From: an uncultured Odoribacter sp.
Lineage (GTDB): Bacteria; Bacteroidota; Bacteroidia; Bacteroidales; Marinifilaceae
Length of the DNA stretch: 64,000 bases
Assembly: GCA_910578105.1 (NCBI GenBank)
Contig: CAJTPD010000003.1
Span: 171,132-235,131, forward strand
Direction: 5' to 3'
In this document: one piece after another, positions 53,990 through 62,763 of the stretch
Layout of the letters: each line of letters opens with the position of its first letter
Position numbering within the stretch: position 1 is the first letter of the stretch
The notes under the pieces: model-generated
Seen by the model: the letters and a program-made list of their open reading frames with translations, nothing else
What the model was told of the DNA's origin: nothing
Databases searched by the model: none
Program-made: the position numbers and the translations under genes

Positions 53990-54949
53990 TTAATCATAAT
54001 GCATCGTAATCTTCGACCCATAACGACGATCCTCCAATTTTGTAGCCTCTGTAATCACCGCTTTTTGACCTCCTTTTTCCACAAAAGACAGACAAGCCCG
54101 TATCTTCGGTGCCATACTTCCTTCTCCGAACATTCCGGCCTCTAAATATTTCATGGTATCCGCATAATCCAAAAATTCCAAAATTTCTTGGGTTGGCTTA
54201 CGATAATCTTTATAAATATAGGGAACATCCGTCAAAATATACAACTCATCTGCTTTCACCCGGCTTCCTATCATTGCTGAAGCCAGATCCTTGTCAATAA
54301 CTCCTTCTATAGATTGCAACATTCCTTGTTCGTCAATATAAACCGGAATTCCACCCCCACCCCCGGTGATTACGATACTACCAGACCTCGCCATTCTCTC
54401 TACCAAAGCAGCATTTTTAAAATCTATTGGCGCAGGAGAAGGTACCACACGCCTCCAGCCACCCTCTACTTTTATCTCTTCTTTAAAAATCCAACCATGT
54501 TCAGCAGCCAGTTTGTCAGCTTCTTCCCGGTTATAAATTTTCCCGACCCTCTTGGTCGGATTCTGCAAAGCTGGATCATGCTGATCCACAACAACCTGAG
54601 ATATCATGGATACCACATGTCGCGTTAATCCATGCTCATGTAAAATATTCCTCAGGTTACGTTCTATCATATAGCCAATCTGTCCCTGAGAATAAGCCAC
54701 ACACATATCCAATGACATCGGCGGCAAACCGTACATCCTCACTCCCGCGTCATCACTCATTAAAATATTTCCAACCTGTGGCCCGTTTCCATGAGTAATA
54801 ATCAAATTATATCCCTCTTTGACCAAATAAATCAAATTCTCCAGCGTTTCATGGATATTTTGATTCTGTTCTTCGACTGTCCCTTTCTGATTTCCTCTGA
54901 GAATCGCATTCCCTCCCAAGGCAACAACTGCTAATTTCTTTTCTTCCAT
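53990..54949 (-). CDS. arcC: Carbamate kinase
   Basis: Makes ATP and carbamate from carbamoyl phosphate and ADP, last step of arginine/citrulline fermentation. The 319-aa protein has LAVVALGGNAIL (6-17), IITHGNGPQVGNIL, SQGQIGYM, and VITGGGGGIPV. Start ATG 54949; a GTG three codons upstream is the alternative. The gene precedes the ornithine carbamoyltransferase gene by 72 nt. No arginine deiminase gene lies in the window. Confidence 0.95.
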   Translation of the reverse strand: MEEKKLAVVALGGNAILRGNQKGTVEEQNQNIHETLENLIYLVKEGYNLIITHGNGPQVGNILMSDDAGVRMYGLPPMSLDMCVAYSQGQIGYMIERNLRNILHEHGLTRHVVSMISQVVVDQHDPALQNPTKRVGKIYNREEADKLAAEHGWIFKEEIKVEGGWRRVVPSPAPIDFKNAALVERMARSGSIVITGGGGGIPVYIDEQGMLQSIEGVIDKDLASAMIGSRVKADELYILTDVPYIYKDYRKPTQEILEFLDYADTMKYLEAGMFGEGSMAPKIRACLSFVEKGGQKAVITEATKLEDRRYGSKITMHYD

Positions 54950-55008
54950 TATTTTCACTTGATTTTATATACTTTTAATTATTGATGAGTAAAATAACAC
55001 ACGACTCA

Positions 55009-55017
55009 CAAAATTTA
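55009..55017 (-). promoter_or_regulatory. Possible -7 element of arcC
   Basis: Reads TAAATTTTG on the minus strand, one base longer than consensus, with a TTG 21 bp upstream (in GGTTGAGGG). Leader about 60 nt. Confidence 0.3.
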
Positions 55018-55104
55018 TCGTTGCTCATTCTTTACCCTCAACCTTTACAAATTTAAAAAATAAAGCATCTCAAAAAACAACAAAATAACGGTTTTCAGCA
55101 AATG

Positions 55105-55114
55105 CAAACGTTTG
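55105..55114. promoter_or_regulatory. Palindrome CAAACGTTTG between arcC and ftsB
   Basis: A perfect 10-bp palindrome. The surrounding AAATGCAAACGTT (55100-55112) is identical over 13 bases to the site before gcvT. LacI-family operators have this core. Confidence 0.45.
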
Positions 55115-55247
55115 ATAATCAACAATAGGTATAATTATTCCATAAATTTATATAATTATGCGGCGCAAAACCGACCATATTCCTTAAAATGGTTGAATTG
55201 TAACCAGGGCTTTCAGGAGGAAACTTTTACTATTCACTTTATTTTGC

Positions 55248-55255
55248 TATCTTTG
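55248..55255 (+). promoter_or_regulatory. -7 element of the ftsB operon, almost leaderless
   Basis: TATCTTTG, exact consensus, ends only 7 nt before the ATG, so transcription should begin at or within a few bases of the start codon. Confidence 0.6.
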
Positions 55256-55262
55256 CAAAACT

Positions 55263-55577
55263 ATGGAAAATAGAGAAAATAATAGTCAACATCATAATTT
55301 GTTTAGCAAATTGATGAACAAATACACGATGACATTACTTATTTTTCTGGTTTGGTTAGCTTTTTTTGACCGGAATAACCTGGTCGAAAAAATGCACCTA
55401 CGGGGAAAAATCACAACGTTAAAAAAAGAAAGAACTTATTATCAGAAAAAAATAGAGGAAGATAGCAGGAAAATGCAGGAGTTGCTGAGTAACACAAAAA
55501 ATCTTGAAAAATTTGCCAGAGAACAATATTTCATGAAAAAAACAAATGAGGATATATTTGTCATCGTTAAAGAATGA
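55263..55577 (+). CDS. FtsB/DivIC-like septum formation protein
   Basis: A 104-aa bitopic membrane protein of the divisome: short cytoplasmic N-terminus, one membrane helix (about 20-36, MTLLIFLVWLAFFDRNN), then a periplasmic coiled coil (about 42-80) and the conserved LEKFAREQYFMKK segment (about 81-93) that contacts FtsL. First gene of a tight operon with ruvX and def; 3 nt to the next start. Confidence 0.87.
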   Translation: MENRENNSQHHNLFSKLMNKYTMTLLIFLVWLAFFDRNNLVEKMHLRGKITTLKKERTYYQKKIEEDSRKMQELLSNTKNLEKFAREQYFMKKTNEDIFVIVKE

Positions 55578-55580
55578 AAA

Positions 55581-56009
55581 GTGGGAAGAATCTTAGCTAT
55601 CGATTATGGAAAAAAAAGAGTCGGACTCGCAGTCAGCGACTCATGCAAAATTATTGCCACCGGCTTAAAGACCGTTTTATCACAAGAACTTTTCAAATTT
55701 CTCCAGGAATACATCTCTCATGAAAAAGTTGAATTATTTGTGGTTGGTTATCCAAAACAAATGAATAACAAAGATTCTGAAAATATGACTTATATAAAAC
55801 CTTTCCTTACAGCACTAAAACGAAAATATCCTGAAATACCGATAGTTATGTACGACGAACGTTTTACCTCAGCCATTGCCCATCAGGCTTTGATTGAAGG
55901 AGGTGCAAAAAAGAAAATACGCCAGGATAAGGCTTTAATCGATACAATGAGTGCTACCATTATCTTAACATCTTACATGGAACAACAAAGAAATTTAAAT
56001 TGTAAATAA
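55581..56009 (+). CDS. ruvX: YqgF/RuvX family nuclease-like protein
   Basis: A 142-aa RNase H-fold protein linked in other bacteria to pre-16S rRNA 5'-end processing. Blocks: RILAIDYGKKRVGLAVSD (3-20) with the first acidic residue, VVGYPKQMN and YDERFTSAIAHQAL with further acidic ligands. The start is GTG; the ATG at 55574 is out of frame. Tightly packed between ftsB and def. Confidence 0.92.
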   Translation: MGRILAIDYGKKRVGLAVSDSCKIIATGLKTVLSQELFKFLQEYISHEKVELFVVGYPKQMNNKDSENMTYIKPFLTALKRKYPEIPIVMYDERFTSAIAHQALIEGGAKKKIRQDKALIDTMSATIILTSYMEQQRNLNCK

Positions 56010-56012
56010 TAT

Positions 56013-56567
56013 ATGTTTTTACCTATTGTAGTTTACGGACATCCCATTTTGCGCAAAATATCGGAAGATATTACTTTAGATTATCCCGACCTGGAAAAAT
56101 TTATCCAGGATATGTTTTATACAATGGATGAAGCAGACGGGGTTGGACTTGCAGCTCCTCAGGTGGGACGGAATATCCGTATTTTTACTGTGGATGGCAA
56201 TGCTTTTGCAGAAATAGAGCCGGACTGTAAAGACTTTCGTAAAGTTTTTATCAATGCTCATATCCTTGAACGCTGGGGAGAAGAAATCAGCCGCAATGAA
56301 GGATGTCTGAGTGTGCCCGGAATTCATGAAGATGTAAAACGCAAAGAACACATCCGCATTGCTTACATGAATGAAAAAGGAGAACAACTGGAAGAAGAAT
56401 ACTCCGGAATTAAAGCATGGATTATTCAACATGAATACGACCACCTTGAAGGTATTCTTTTTACAGACCACCTCTCTGCACTAAAAAAGAGAATTCTGAA
56501 GAATAAACTGAATAATATCAGTTTGGGCAAACTGAAAGCACCTTACCGGATTATTTTACCAAAATAA
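56013..56567 (+). CDS. def: Peptide deformylase
   Basis: Removes the formyl group from nascent proteins. The 184-aa protein has all three motifs: GVGLAAPQ (43-50), EGCLS (96-100) with the metal cysteine, and HEYDH (140-144) with the metal histidines and catalytic glutamate. Starts 3 nt after the ruvX stop. Confidence 0.97.
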   Translation: MFLPIVVYGHPILRKISEDITLDYPDLEKFIQDMFYTMDEADGVGLAAPQVGRNIRIFTVDGNAFAEIEPDCKDFRKVFINAHILERWGEEISRNEGCLSVPGIHEDVKRKEHIRIAYMNEKGEQLEEEYSGIKAWIIQHEYDHLEGILFTDHLSALKKRILKNKLNNISLGKLKAPYRIILPK

Positions 56568-56677
56568 TTTTTAGCCACTGACAATTGGATTTTTTTTCGT
56601 AACTTATACAACAAATTTCCAATTGTTAGGCGTATGTTGGGGTAAACTTCAATTTTAAATACCCGTTTCTCTACCTT

Positions 56678-58579
56678 TTGACAGCACTTGTCACAGGTAT
56701 AATGTGCAGTGGATATTTCACATTGCCATTTTATCTTTTTTTTGTTCTTTTTATACCTGCCTTCTTTTGTATCCGGAAGTTTAAATTATTGACTGACCTG
56801 TTATTATTAATATTCATTTTCATTACAGGATTTCAGATTTCCTCTCATAACATTCCGGAATATGTACAAGATTCAGCGTACCTGATAAACAGCCGCTGTG
56901 AAGAAATTCTGCCCCGCCATCATTATATACTCTCTGCCGGACAGCAAAAGTTCTACCTGAATAACCACCATGCAGACACCCTTTATCATCCGGGGGACTC
57001 GCTCATTTTCTGTGCCCGCATCATTCCTTTCAATACTCATGTGAATCCGGGAGAATTCAGTTACGCCCACTATCTCAAACAAAAAAAAGTGTTCTGTCAG
57101 GTCATTCCTTTAACACCGGTCATTCAAAAAGGACATTCGCATGACATCAGTTCATTTTTCTTCCGTTTAAGAGAAAAATTCATACATAAAACGACCCTTT
57201 TTATACAAGATTCTACTTGCCGCATGTTAATAAATGCTCTCTGTCTGGGCTACAAGACCGAACTTGATTACGAACTCCGGAATTTATTCATCACAACCGG
57301 CACTGTACATTTATTATCCGTTTCCGGACTCCACACAGGTGCCCTCTATCTCTTCTTCCTGTTTATACTGAAACATATCGGATTAACACACCGGAAAACA
57401 GAAATCCTACTTCTTCCGCTATTATGGAGCTATGCCTGCCTTACCGGATTAGCCCCCTCCGTAGTACGGGCTTCAACTATCCTTTCCTTTATTGCTATAG
57501 GTAAAATTTTCTGCCGCACCTATACTCCCTTAAATTCTTTGGCAGCATCAGCATTCTTTACCCTGCTGATTCAACCCTCTGCACTATATTCTATCAGTTT
57601 TTTACTATCTTATAGTGCCTATACCGGAATTTTAGTATTCTACCCGTTTTTATTCCGTTTACCCGGAACTTTACCCTCCGGAATCTCAAAAATATATGCC
57701 TGCTGTTGTATCACCATTGCAGCTCAAATACCCACCCTGCCCCTGTGCGCCTTTTATTTTCACACAGTCAACATCAATGGTTTTCTTGCCAATCTGATAG
57801 CTGTACCCTTGGCCACTTTATTATTATATTGTTCGGCTTGCTGCTTAATATTCCCGCTATTTATAAGTCAGTATTTTAGTCCTCTGTGTGAACTGCTTTG
57901 TCAGATACTGATTAAATTTTTACAATATTTCGCTCCATATAGTATCAATATTCAAAATTTATATCCTTCGCCTCTTTCCATCGTTCTGATATATGGTCTT
58001 TTATGCGTTACAGGCTGTTATCTGTATTTCCGGAAGTGTTATTGGCTTTACTCCGGCATTGTCATTTGTACCCTGCTCCTCTTTTATCTGAGCTTTCTAA
58101 ATTTTCAATTGGCATCTAAAAACGAAATCGTTATATTCCATCATCCGGAACAAAGCGTCATCCTTCTGAATCATAACGGATTCTGTCTATATTTACAAAA
58201 CACTCTGAACTCTCCGATAACATCCCTGCCTTATATCCATCAGCATAAATTAAAAACCATACCACCCGGAACAGGGATTGCCGACAGCAAATTGTTTTAT
58301 TATTCCAATCAGCTTATTTACGTTAAAGATACGATTTCTATCTTAACCCAAAAATATTCGACTTATTACCCTTGTAATATACTGATTATTAGCAATAATG
58401 TATTACCCGAAGATGTTTTCCGCCCCTCTGACATGCAAACGCCCATACCTCCCCGGATAATTTTAGACAGCTCTAATAACACATATTCCCTGGAAAAATG
58501 GAAATTATTCTGCCAACAATATCAAATCACCCTGCAAAATACAACAGAAAACGGCTTTATTCGCCTTTCACTAAAATAA
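56678..58579 (+). CDS. ComEC/Rec2-type DNA uptake channel protein
   Basis: A large membrane protein (633 aa from TTG 56678) with an N-terminal DUF4131-like region (about 1-130) and the Competence domain (about 150-460), including LLSVSGLHTGALY (about 212-224) and PSVVRASTILSFI. It should form the inner-membrane pore for single-stranded DNA in natural transformation. The C-terminal beta-lactamase-like domain of longer ComEC proteins is missing, as in many Bacteroidota. The start is uncertain: the reading frame is open and looks coding (NFNFKYPFLYLLTAL) upstream of the TTG back to 56630, but has no ATG. Confidence 0.82.
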   Translation: MTALVTGIMCSGYFTLPFYLFFVLFIPAFFCIRKFKLLTDLLLLIFIFITGFQISSHNIPEYVQDSAYLINSRCEEILPRHHYILSAGQQKFYLNNHHADTLYHPGDSLIFCARIIPFNTHVNPGEFSYAHYLKQKKVFCQVIPLTPVIQKGHSHDISSFFFRLREKFIHKTTLFIQDSTCRMLINALCLGYKTELDYELRNLFITTGTVHLLSVSGLHTGALYLFFLFILKHIGLTHRKTEILLLPLLWSYACLTGLAPSVVRASTILSFIAIGKIFCRTYTPLNSLAASAFFTLLIQPSALYSISFLLSYSAYTGILVFYPFLFRLPGTLPSGISKIYACCCITIAAQIPTLPLCAFYFHTVNINGFLANLIAVPLATLLLYCSACCLIFPLFISQYFSPLCELLCQILIKFLQYFAPYSINIQNLYPSPLSIVLIYGLLCVTGCYLYFRKCYWLYSGIVICTLLLFYLSFLNFQLASKNEIVIFHHPEQSVILLNHNGFCLYLQNTLNSPITSLPYIHQHKLKTIPPGTGIADSKLFYYSNQLIYVKDTISILTQKYSTYYPCNILIISNNVLPEDVFRPSDMQTPIPPRIILDSSNNTYSLEKWKLFCQQYQITLQNTTENGFIRLSLK

Positions 58580-58613
58580 ATATTTTAGAAACTATATAAT
58601 CCTTTTATTTTGC

Positions 58614-58621
58614 TAATTTTG
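58614..58621 (+). promoter_or_regulatory. -7 element of trkA
   Basis: TAATTTTG, exact consensus, 32 nt before the ATG. Confidence 0.5.
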
Positions 58622-58653
58622 TGGTTCAAATATTTTGAAAGTCACAATAAACC

Positions 58654-59994
58654 ATGAATATTGTCATTGCAGGAGCAGGGTCTGTTGGTACACATCTGGC
58701 AAAGATGCTCAGCCGGCAGGAACACAATATTATGCTACTTGATGTAAATCGGGAAAAATTAGAAGAACTCGAAAATCAAATAGACATCCTTTCTACCGTT
58801 GGTTCATGTACCTCTATCGGCACATTAAAAGATGCAGAAGTAGGAAAAAGTGACTTATATATTGCTGTAAATCCACAAGAAGACCAAAATATCAATTCTG
58901 CCATTCTGGCTAAAAAGCTAGGTGCCAAAAGAACTATCGCCCGGGTAAATAACAGTGAATATCTGGAAACCGAGAACGCTCAATATCTGCGCTCTATCGG
59001 TATTGACTCACTTATTTATCCTGAACGGCTGGCCGCTGAAGAAATTGTTGCCTCTTTGAAACAAATCGGTTCCAGACAAATGCATGAATTCTCAGACGGA
59101 CGCCTGCAATTATTAGGCATTAAATTATGGGATAACGCACTTATCCTGAATCATACTTTAATTAAAATGGCAGAAATTTACGGAGCAGACCAGTTCCGGA
59201 TTGTTGCCATCAAACGACATAACCATACCATTATTCCGCGTGGTAATGATGAACTTAGATATGGTGATCTGGTTTTTATCGTCACCCGCCCTTCGTTCGT
59301 TCCAAACGTATTTACTTTGTGTGGAAAGGAACAATTTGAAATCAAAAATATCGTTATTGTCGGAGCTTCACGCATCGGAGTGAAAACAGCTTCTCTTCTG
59401 GAAAAACATTATAATGTCAAAATCATTGAAAAAGACAGGGAAAAGTGCATACAACTGGCGGATAAATTACAATCAACATTAGTTATCAATGGTGACGGAC
59501 GGGATTTAACTTTACTGCGTGAAGAGGGTATCAGGAACATTGATGCTTTTATTAGTCTCACCGGTTCTTCTGAAACAAATATTCTGTCTTGTTTACTGGC
59601 AAAAAAAATGGGCGTCAAGAAAAGTGTCGCTGAAGTTGAAAATATTGATTATATCGACCTGGCTGAAAATATCGGCATCGGCACATTAATCAATACCAAA
59701 CTAATCGCAGCTTCTCATATTTACCGTTATACCATGAATGTAGATGTGAAACATCTGAAATTCCTGACATTCTCCGAGGCCGAAGTCTTCGAATTAGAAG
59801 CAAAACCCGGTTCAAAAATTACCAAACACATGCTGCAGGACATGAATTTTCCCAATGATGCAACTGTCGGAGGAGTTTTCCGGGGAGATGAAACCATTAT
59901 CGCAAAAGGAGACGTACAAATTCAACCAGGTGATAACGTAGTTATATTTGCCCTACAAAATGCCGTAAAAAAAGTAATTAAATATTTCCAATAA
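58654..59994 (+). CDS. trkA: Trk potassium transporter regulatory subunit TrkA
   Basis: Cytoplasmic gating ring of the Trk potassium uptake system, 446 aa. Two RCK_N/RCK_C pairs: NAD-binding GAGSVGTHLA (6-15) with the first TrkA-C near 140-215, and IVGASRIGVKTASLL (about 230-244) with the second TrkA-C to the end. Encoded 8 nt before trkH. Confidence 0.95.
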   Translation: MNIVIAGAGSVGTHLAKMLSRQEHNIMLLDVNREKLEELENQIDILSTVGSCTSIGTLKDAEVGKSDLYIAVNPQEDQNINSAILAKKLGAKRTIARVNNSEYLETENAQYLRSIGIDSLIYPERLAAEEIVASLKQIGSRQMHEFSDGRLQLLGIKLWDNALILNHTLIKMAEIYGADQFRIVAIKRHNHTIIPRGNDELRYGDLVFIVTRPSFVPNVFTLCGKEQFEIKNIVIVGASRIGVKTASLLEKHYNVKIIEKDREKCIQLADKLQSTLVINGDGRDLTLLREEGIRNIDAFISLTGSSETNILSCLLAKKMGVKKSVAEVENIDYIDLAENIGIGTLINTKLIAASHIYRYTMNVDVKHLKFLTFSEAEVFELEAKPGSKITKHMLQDMNFPNDATVGGVFRGDETIIAKGDVQIQPGDNVVIFALQNAVKKVIKYFQ

Positions 59995-60002
59995 ATATCC
60001 CA

Positions 60003-61451
60003 ATGATAAACTTTCGTTTTATCGCAAATCTCATAGGAAAGTTACTGCTGATTGAAAGTGCTTTCCTGTTATTATGTACAATAATAGCACTGATATATGG
60101 AGAACCAGATGTGATGGCATTCCTCTATACCTCTATTATTACAGCAACAGCCGGATTTCTGATGGCTTATTTCATCAAAATCAAAGACCGGGTTCTAGCC
60201 AAAAAGGATGGATATTTTATGGTAACCATGGTATGGATTATATTTTCTGTATTCGGGTGTCTGCCTTATATGCTTGGAAATACCATCCCATCTTTCCCGG
60301 ATGCTTTTTTCGAAACCATATCAGGATTTACCACAACCGGCTCATCAGTCCTTGATAACATCGATTTTTTACCACATGCCACCTTATTCTGGCGTTCACT
60401 TACTCAATGGCTGGGCGGTTTAGGAATCATTATGCTTTTTATTGCCATATTACCAAGCCTCGGGATAGAAGGAAGAGATTTATATGTAGCTGAAATAACA
60501 GGCCCTACACATAGCAAAACCTCTTTTACCTTTACCTCTTCTGCCCGACAAATGTGGCTCATTTATACCTCCCTGACCATGCTCCAAACAATCCTGCTCC
60601 TGCTGGGAGGTATGGATTTTTTTGACAGTATCTGCCACTCTTTTACCACAATGGCCACCGGTGGTTTTTCAACCAAACAGGCAAGTGTCGCTCATTGGAA
60701 CTCAGCCTATATACAATATATTATTATCATTTTTATGTTTGTTGCAGGAACAAACTTTGGACTTATACACACTGCTATACGGGGCAACTGGAAAAAACTA
60801 TTAACAGACAATGAATTCCGCCTTTATCTGACCATCACTTTCTCTGCTAGTATCATCATAGGGCTGGGATTGTATTTCAACGGCTGGGCAGACCTGACCA
60901 AAAGTATGCGGGACGCCACTTTCCAGGTTGTTACCCTCATGACTACCACCGGCTTTGCAACTGCTGATTATTTATTATGGCCACCTTTTTTAGGGCTGAT
61001 TTTGTTTCTACTGTTTTTTATAGGAGCATCTGCAGGTTCAACTGCCGGAGGACTAAAAGTCGTCCGGGTTTATCTGCTATTTAAAAATTCATTTATTGAA
61101 TTAAAGCGTATTATCCATCCTAATGGAATTATCAACGTCAAATACAATAATAAAACAGTGCACCCTAACATTATGACAGGCATCACGGGATTTGCAATTC
61201 TTTATATGATAATCTTTGTGATTGGCAGTGTCATTATTACCCTATTTACTGAAGATATCACCACCGCCTGTAGCGCAGTAATCACGAGTATGAGTAATGT
61301 AGGACCGGGGTTCGGAAGCCTCGGCCCCATGTATTCTTTTGCCCATCTGAATGATTTTGCTAAATTATTCCTGGCATTTCTTATGCTGGTAGGACGACTT
61401 GAAATTCTGACAGTTATGGTATTATTTACCAAAGCTTTTTGGAAAAGATAA
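60003..61451 (+). CDS. trkH: Trk potassium transporter channel subunit TrkH
   Basis: Membrane subunit of 482 aa with four channel-like repeats. Selectivity-filter loops visible as SGFTTTGSSVL (about 107-117), TMATGGFST (about 215-223), TMTTTGFAT-type LMTTTGFATAD (about 312-322) and the last loop TSMSNVGPGFGSLG (about 427-440). Together with TrkA it imports potassium. Its stop codon abuts the stop of the convergent mgtC gene with no base between. Confidence 0.95.
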   Translation: MINFRFIANLIGKLLLIESAFLLLCTIIALIYGEPDVMAFLYTSIITATAGFLMAYFIKIKDRVLAKKDGYFMVTMVWIIFSVFGCLPYMLGNTIPSFPDAFFETISGFTTTGSSVLDNIDFLPHATLFWRSLTQWLGGLGIIMLFIAILPSLGIEGRDLYVAEITGPTHSKTSFTFTSSARQMWLIYTSLTMLQTILLLLGGMDFFDSICHSFTTMATGGFSTKQASVAHWNSAYIQYIIIIFMFVAGTNFGLIHTAIRGNWKKLLTDNEFRLYLTITFSASIIIGLGLYFNGWADLTKSMRDATFQVVTLMTTTGFATADYLLWPPFLGLILFLLFFIGASAGSTAGGLKVVRVYLLFKNSFIELKRIIHPNGIINVKYNNKTVHPNIMTGITGFAILYMIIFVIGSVIITLFTEDITTACSAVITSMSNVGPGFGSLGPMYSFAHLNDFAKLFLAFLMLVGRLEILTVMVLFTKAFWKR

Positions 61452-62114
61452 TCAGGCTAATCGCTCCAAAGTCAAAGCGGGTAAACTTTGCATGAACTGA
61501 AAAAGCTCACTCTCATCCAAATAACGTTTTGTTTTTATTACCATTGTCACATGATATATCTCAACATGTTCCAAAAGTTCTTTTTGCACATCGTAATTGG
61601 AAATCCGATAATTCTTTAAATGCAATTCATTTGCCACCCGCTTTAGGTTCTCCGGCTCCGTTGTCGAAAACACTAATAGAGAACTATGTTCCCCGACATT
61701 CTTAAAAACTATCGTAAGAAACTCCAGACCAACCAAAGTTAATAACATCGCACAAACACCTATCCAATACATTCCTCCCCCTACTGCCAATCCGATTCCT
61801 GAGGTTGCCCATAAACCGGCAGCCGTAGTCAATCCTCTGACAAATTGCTTTTGAATCAATATGGTCCCGGCTCCGATAAAACCAATACCACTGACCACCT
61901 GAGCCGCAATACGGGCAGGATCTACTCCAAACCCCGGCTTACCCAGAACATCGGTAAAACCATGCTGAGAAACAATCATGAGCAGAGCACTCCCTAATGC
62001 AACCAAAAAATGCGTCCTTAAACCAGCTTCTTTAGCCCTGTACTCCCGATCCCAGCCAATCACTCCCCCCAACAAACCGGCAACCAATAACCGTAAAACA
62101 AAATCCCAATACAT
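61452..62114 (-). CDS. MgtC/SapB family membrane protein
   Basis: A 220-aa protein with the MgtC N-terminal membrane domain (about 1-140): LLGGVIGWDREYRAKEAGLRTH (start LLGGVIGWDRE, about 14) and PARIAAQVVSGIGFIGAG. The C-terminal domain (about 145-220) is ACT-like. Roles proposed for the family include magnesium limitation response and ATP synthase control. It follows the YciO-type gene by 37 nt and may share its operon. Confidence 0.9.
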   Translation of the reverse strand: MYWDFVLRLLVAGLLGGVIGWDREYRAKEAGLRTHFLVALGSALLMIVSQHGFTDVLGKPGFGVDPARIAAQVVSGIGFIGAGTILIQKQFVRGLTTAAGLWATSGIGLAVGGGMYWIGVCAMLLTLVGLEFLTIVFKNVGEHSSLLVFSTTEPENLKRVANELHLKNYRISNYDVQKELLEHVEIYHVTMVIKTKRYLDESELFQFMQSLPALTLERLA

Positions 62115-62151
62115 AAAACTCCTTCCTCACAGATAAGAAAAAAAACATTCT

Positions 62152-62760
62152 TTACTCCAACTCTCCAATACCTTGCCTTACAATCTCTATGGAATCTCCC
62201 GTACAATTAACGACGGTTGATGCAACATTCTGCCCGGCTCCTCCATCAATAATAACATCAACCTGCTTGCCATACACTTCATTAATCAGCTCCGGATCAG
62301 TCATATATTCCATGATATCATCATCTGCTTTTACGGAAGTTGTCAAAAGAGGATTCCCCAATTCCTCAACAATCGCCATAACAATATAATTATCCGGGAT
62401 ACGGATACCTATTGTCTTCCTCTTGTTCATCATCACATTAGGCAATTTATTAGTCGCAGGCAATATAAAAGTATAAGGACCCGGCAAATTCCGTTTCATC
62501 ACCTTAAATGTTTCATTACCCACCTTCGCATAAGCCGCTATATTGGAAAGGTCACGGCAAATCATTGAAAAATTAGCTTTCTCCGGCTTTATTCCTTTCA
62601 ACTGGCAAACCCGTTGAACTGCCTTTACATTATTTATATCACAACCTATAGCGTAAATCGTATCCGTCGGATAAATAACCACCCCCCCTTCTTTCAATAT
62701 TTTCACTATCTTAAGAATATCCTTCCCATTAGGATTATCCTCAAACAATTTAATATACAT
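62152..62760 (-). CDS. Sua5/YciO/YrdC family protein, YciO type
   Basis: A 202-aa YrdC-fold protein. YPTDTIYAIGCD (about 31-42) is the shared nucleotide-binding region. NFSMICRDLSNIAAYA, PGPYTFILPATN and KRKTIGIRIPDN match Escherichia coli YciO rather than TsaC. TsaC makes the threonylcarbamoyl-AMP needed for tRNA t6A; YciO has a related but weaker or different activity. Whether this copy supplies t6A here is open. Three nt behind the aldolase gene. Confidence 0.85.
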   Translation of the reverse strand: MYIKLFEDNPNGKDILKIVKILKEGGVVIYPTDTIYAIGCDINNVKAVQRVCQLKGIKPEKANFSMICRDLSNIAAYAKVGNETFKVMKRNLPGPYTFILPATNKLPNVMMNKRKTIGIRIPDNYIVMAIVEELGNPLLTTSVKADDDIMEYMTDPELINEVYGKQVDVIIDGGAGQNVASTVVNCTGDSIEIVRQGIGELE

Positions 62761-62763
62761 GAA

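Larger units (their letters stand above)
54950..55262. other. 313-bp divergent regulatory region arcC / ftsB
   Basis: No gene. It contains a possible arcC promoter (55009-55017), the AACGTT palindrome (55105-55114) and the ftsB promoter (55248-55255). AT-rich otherwise. Confidence 0.6.
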
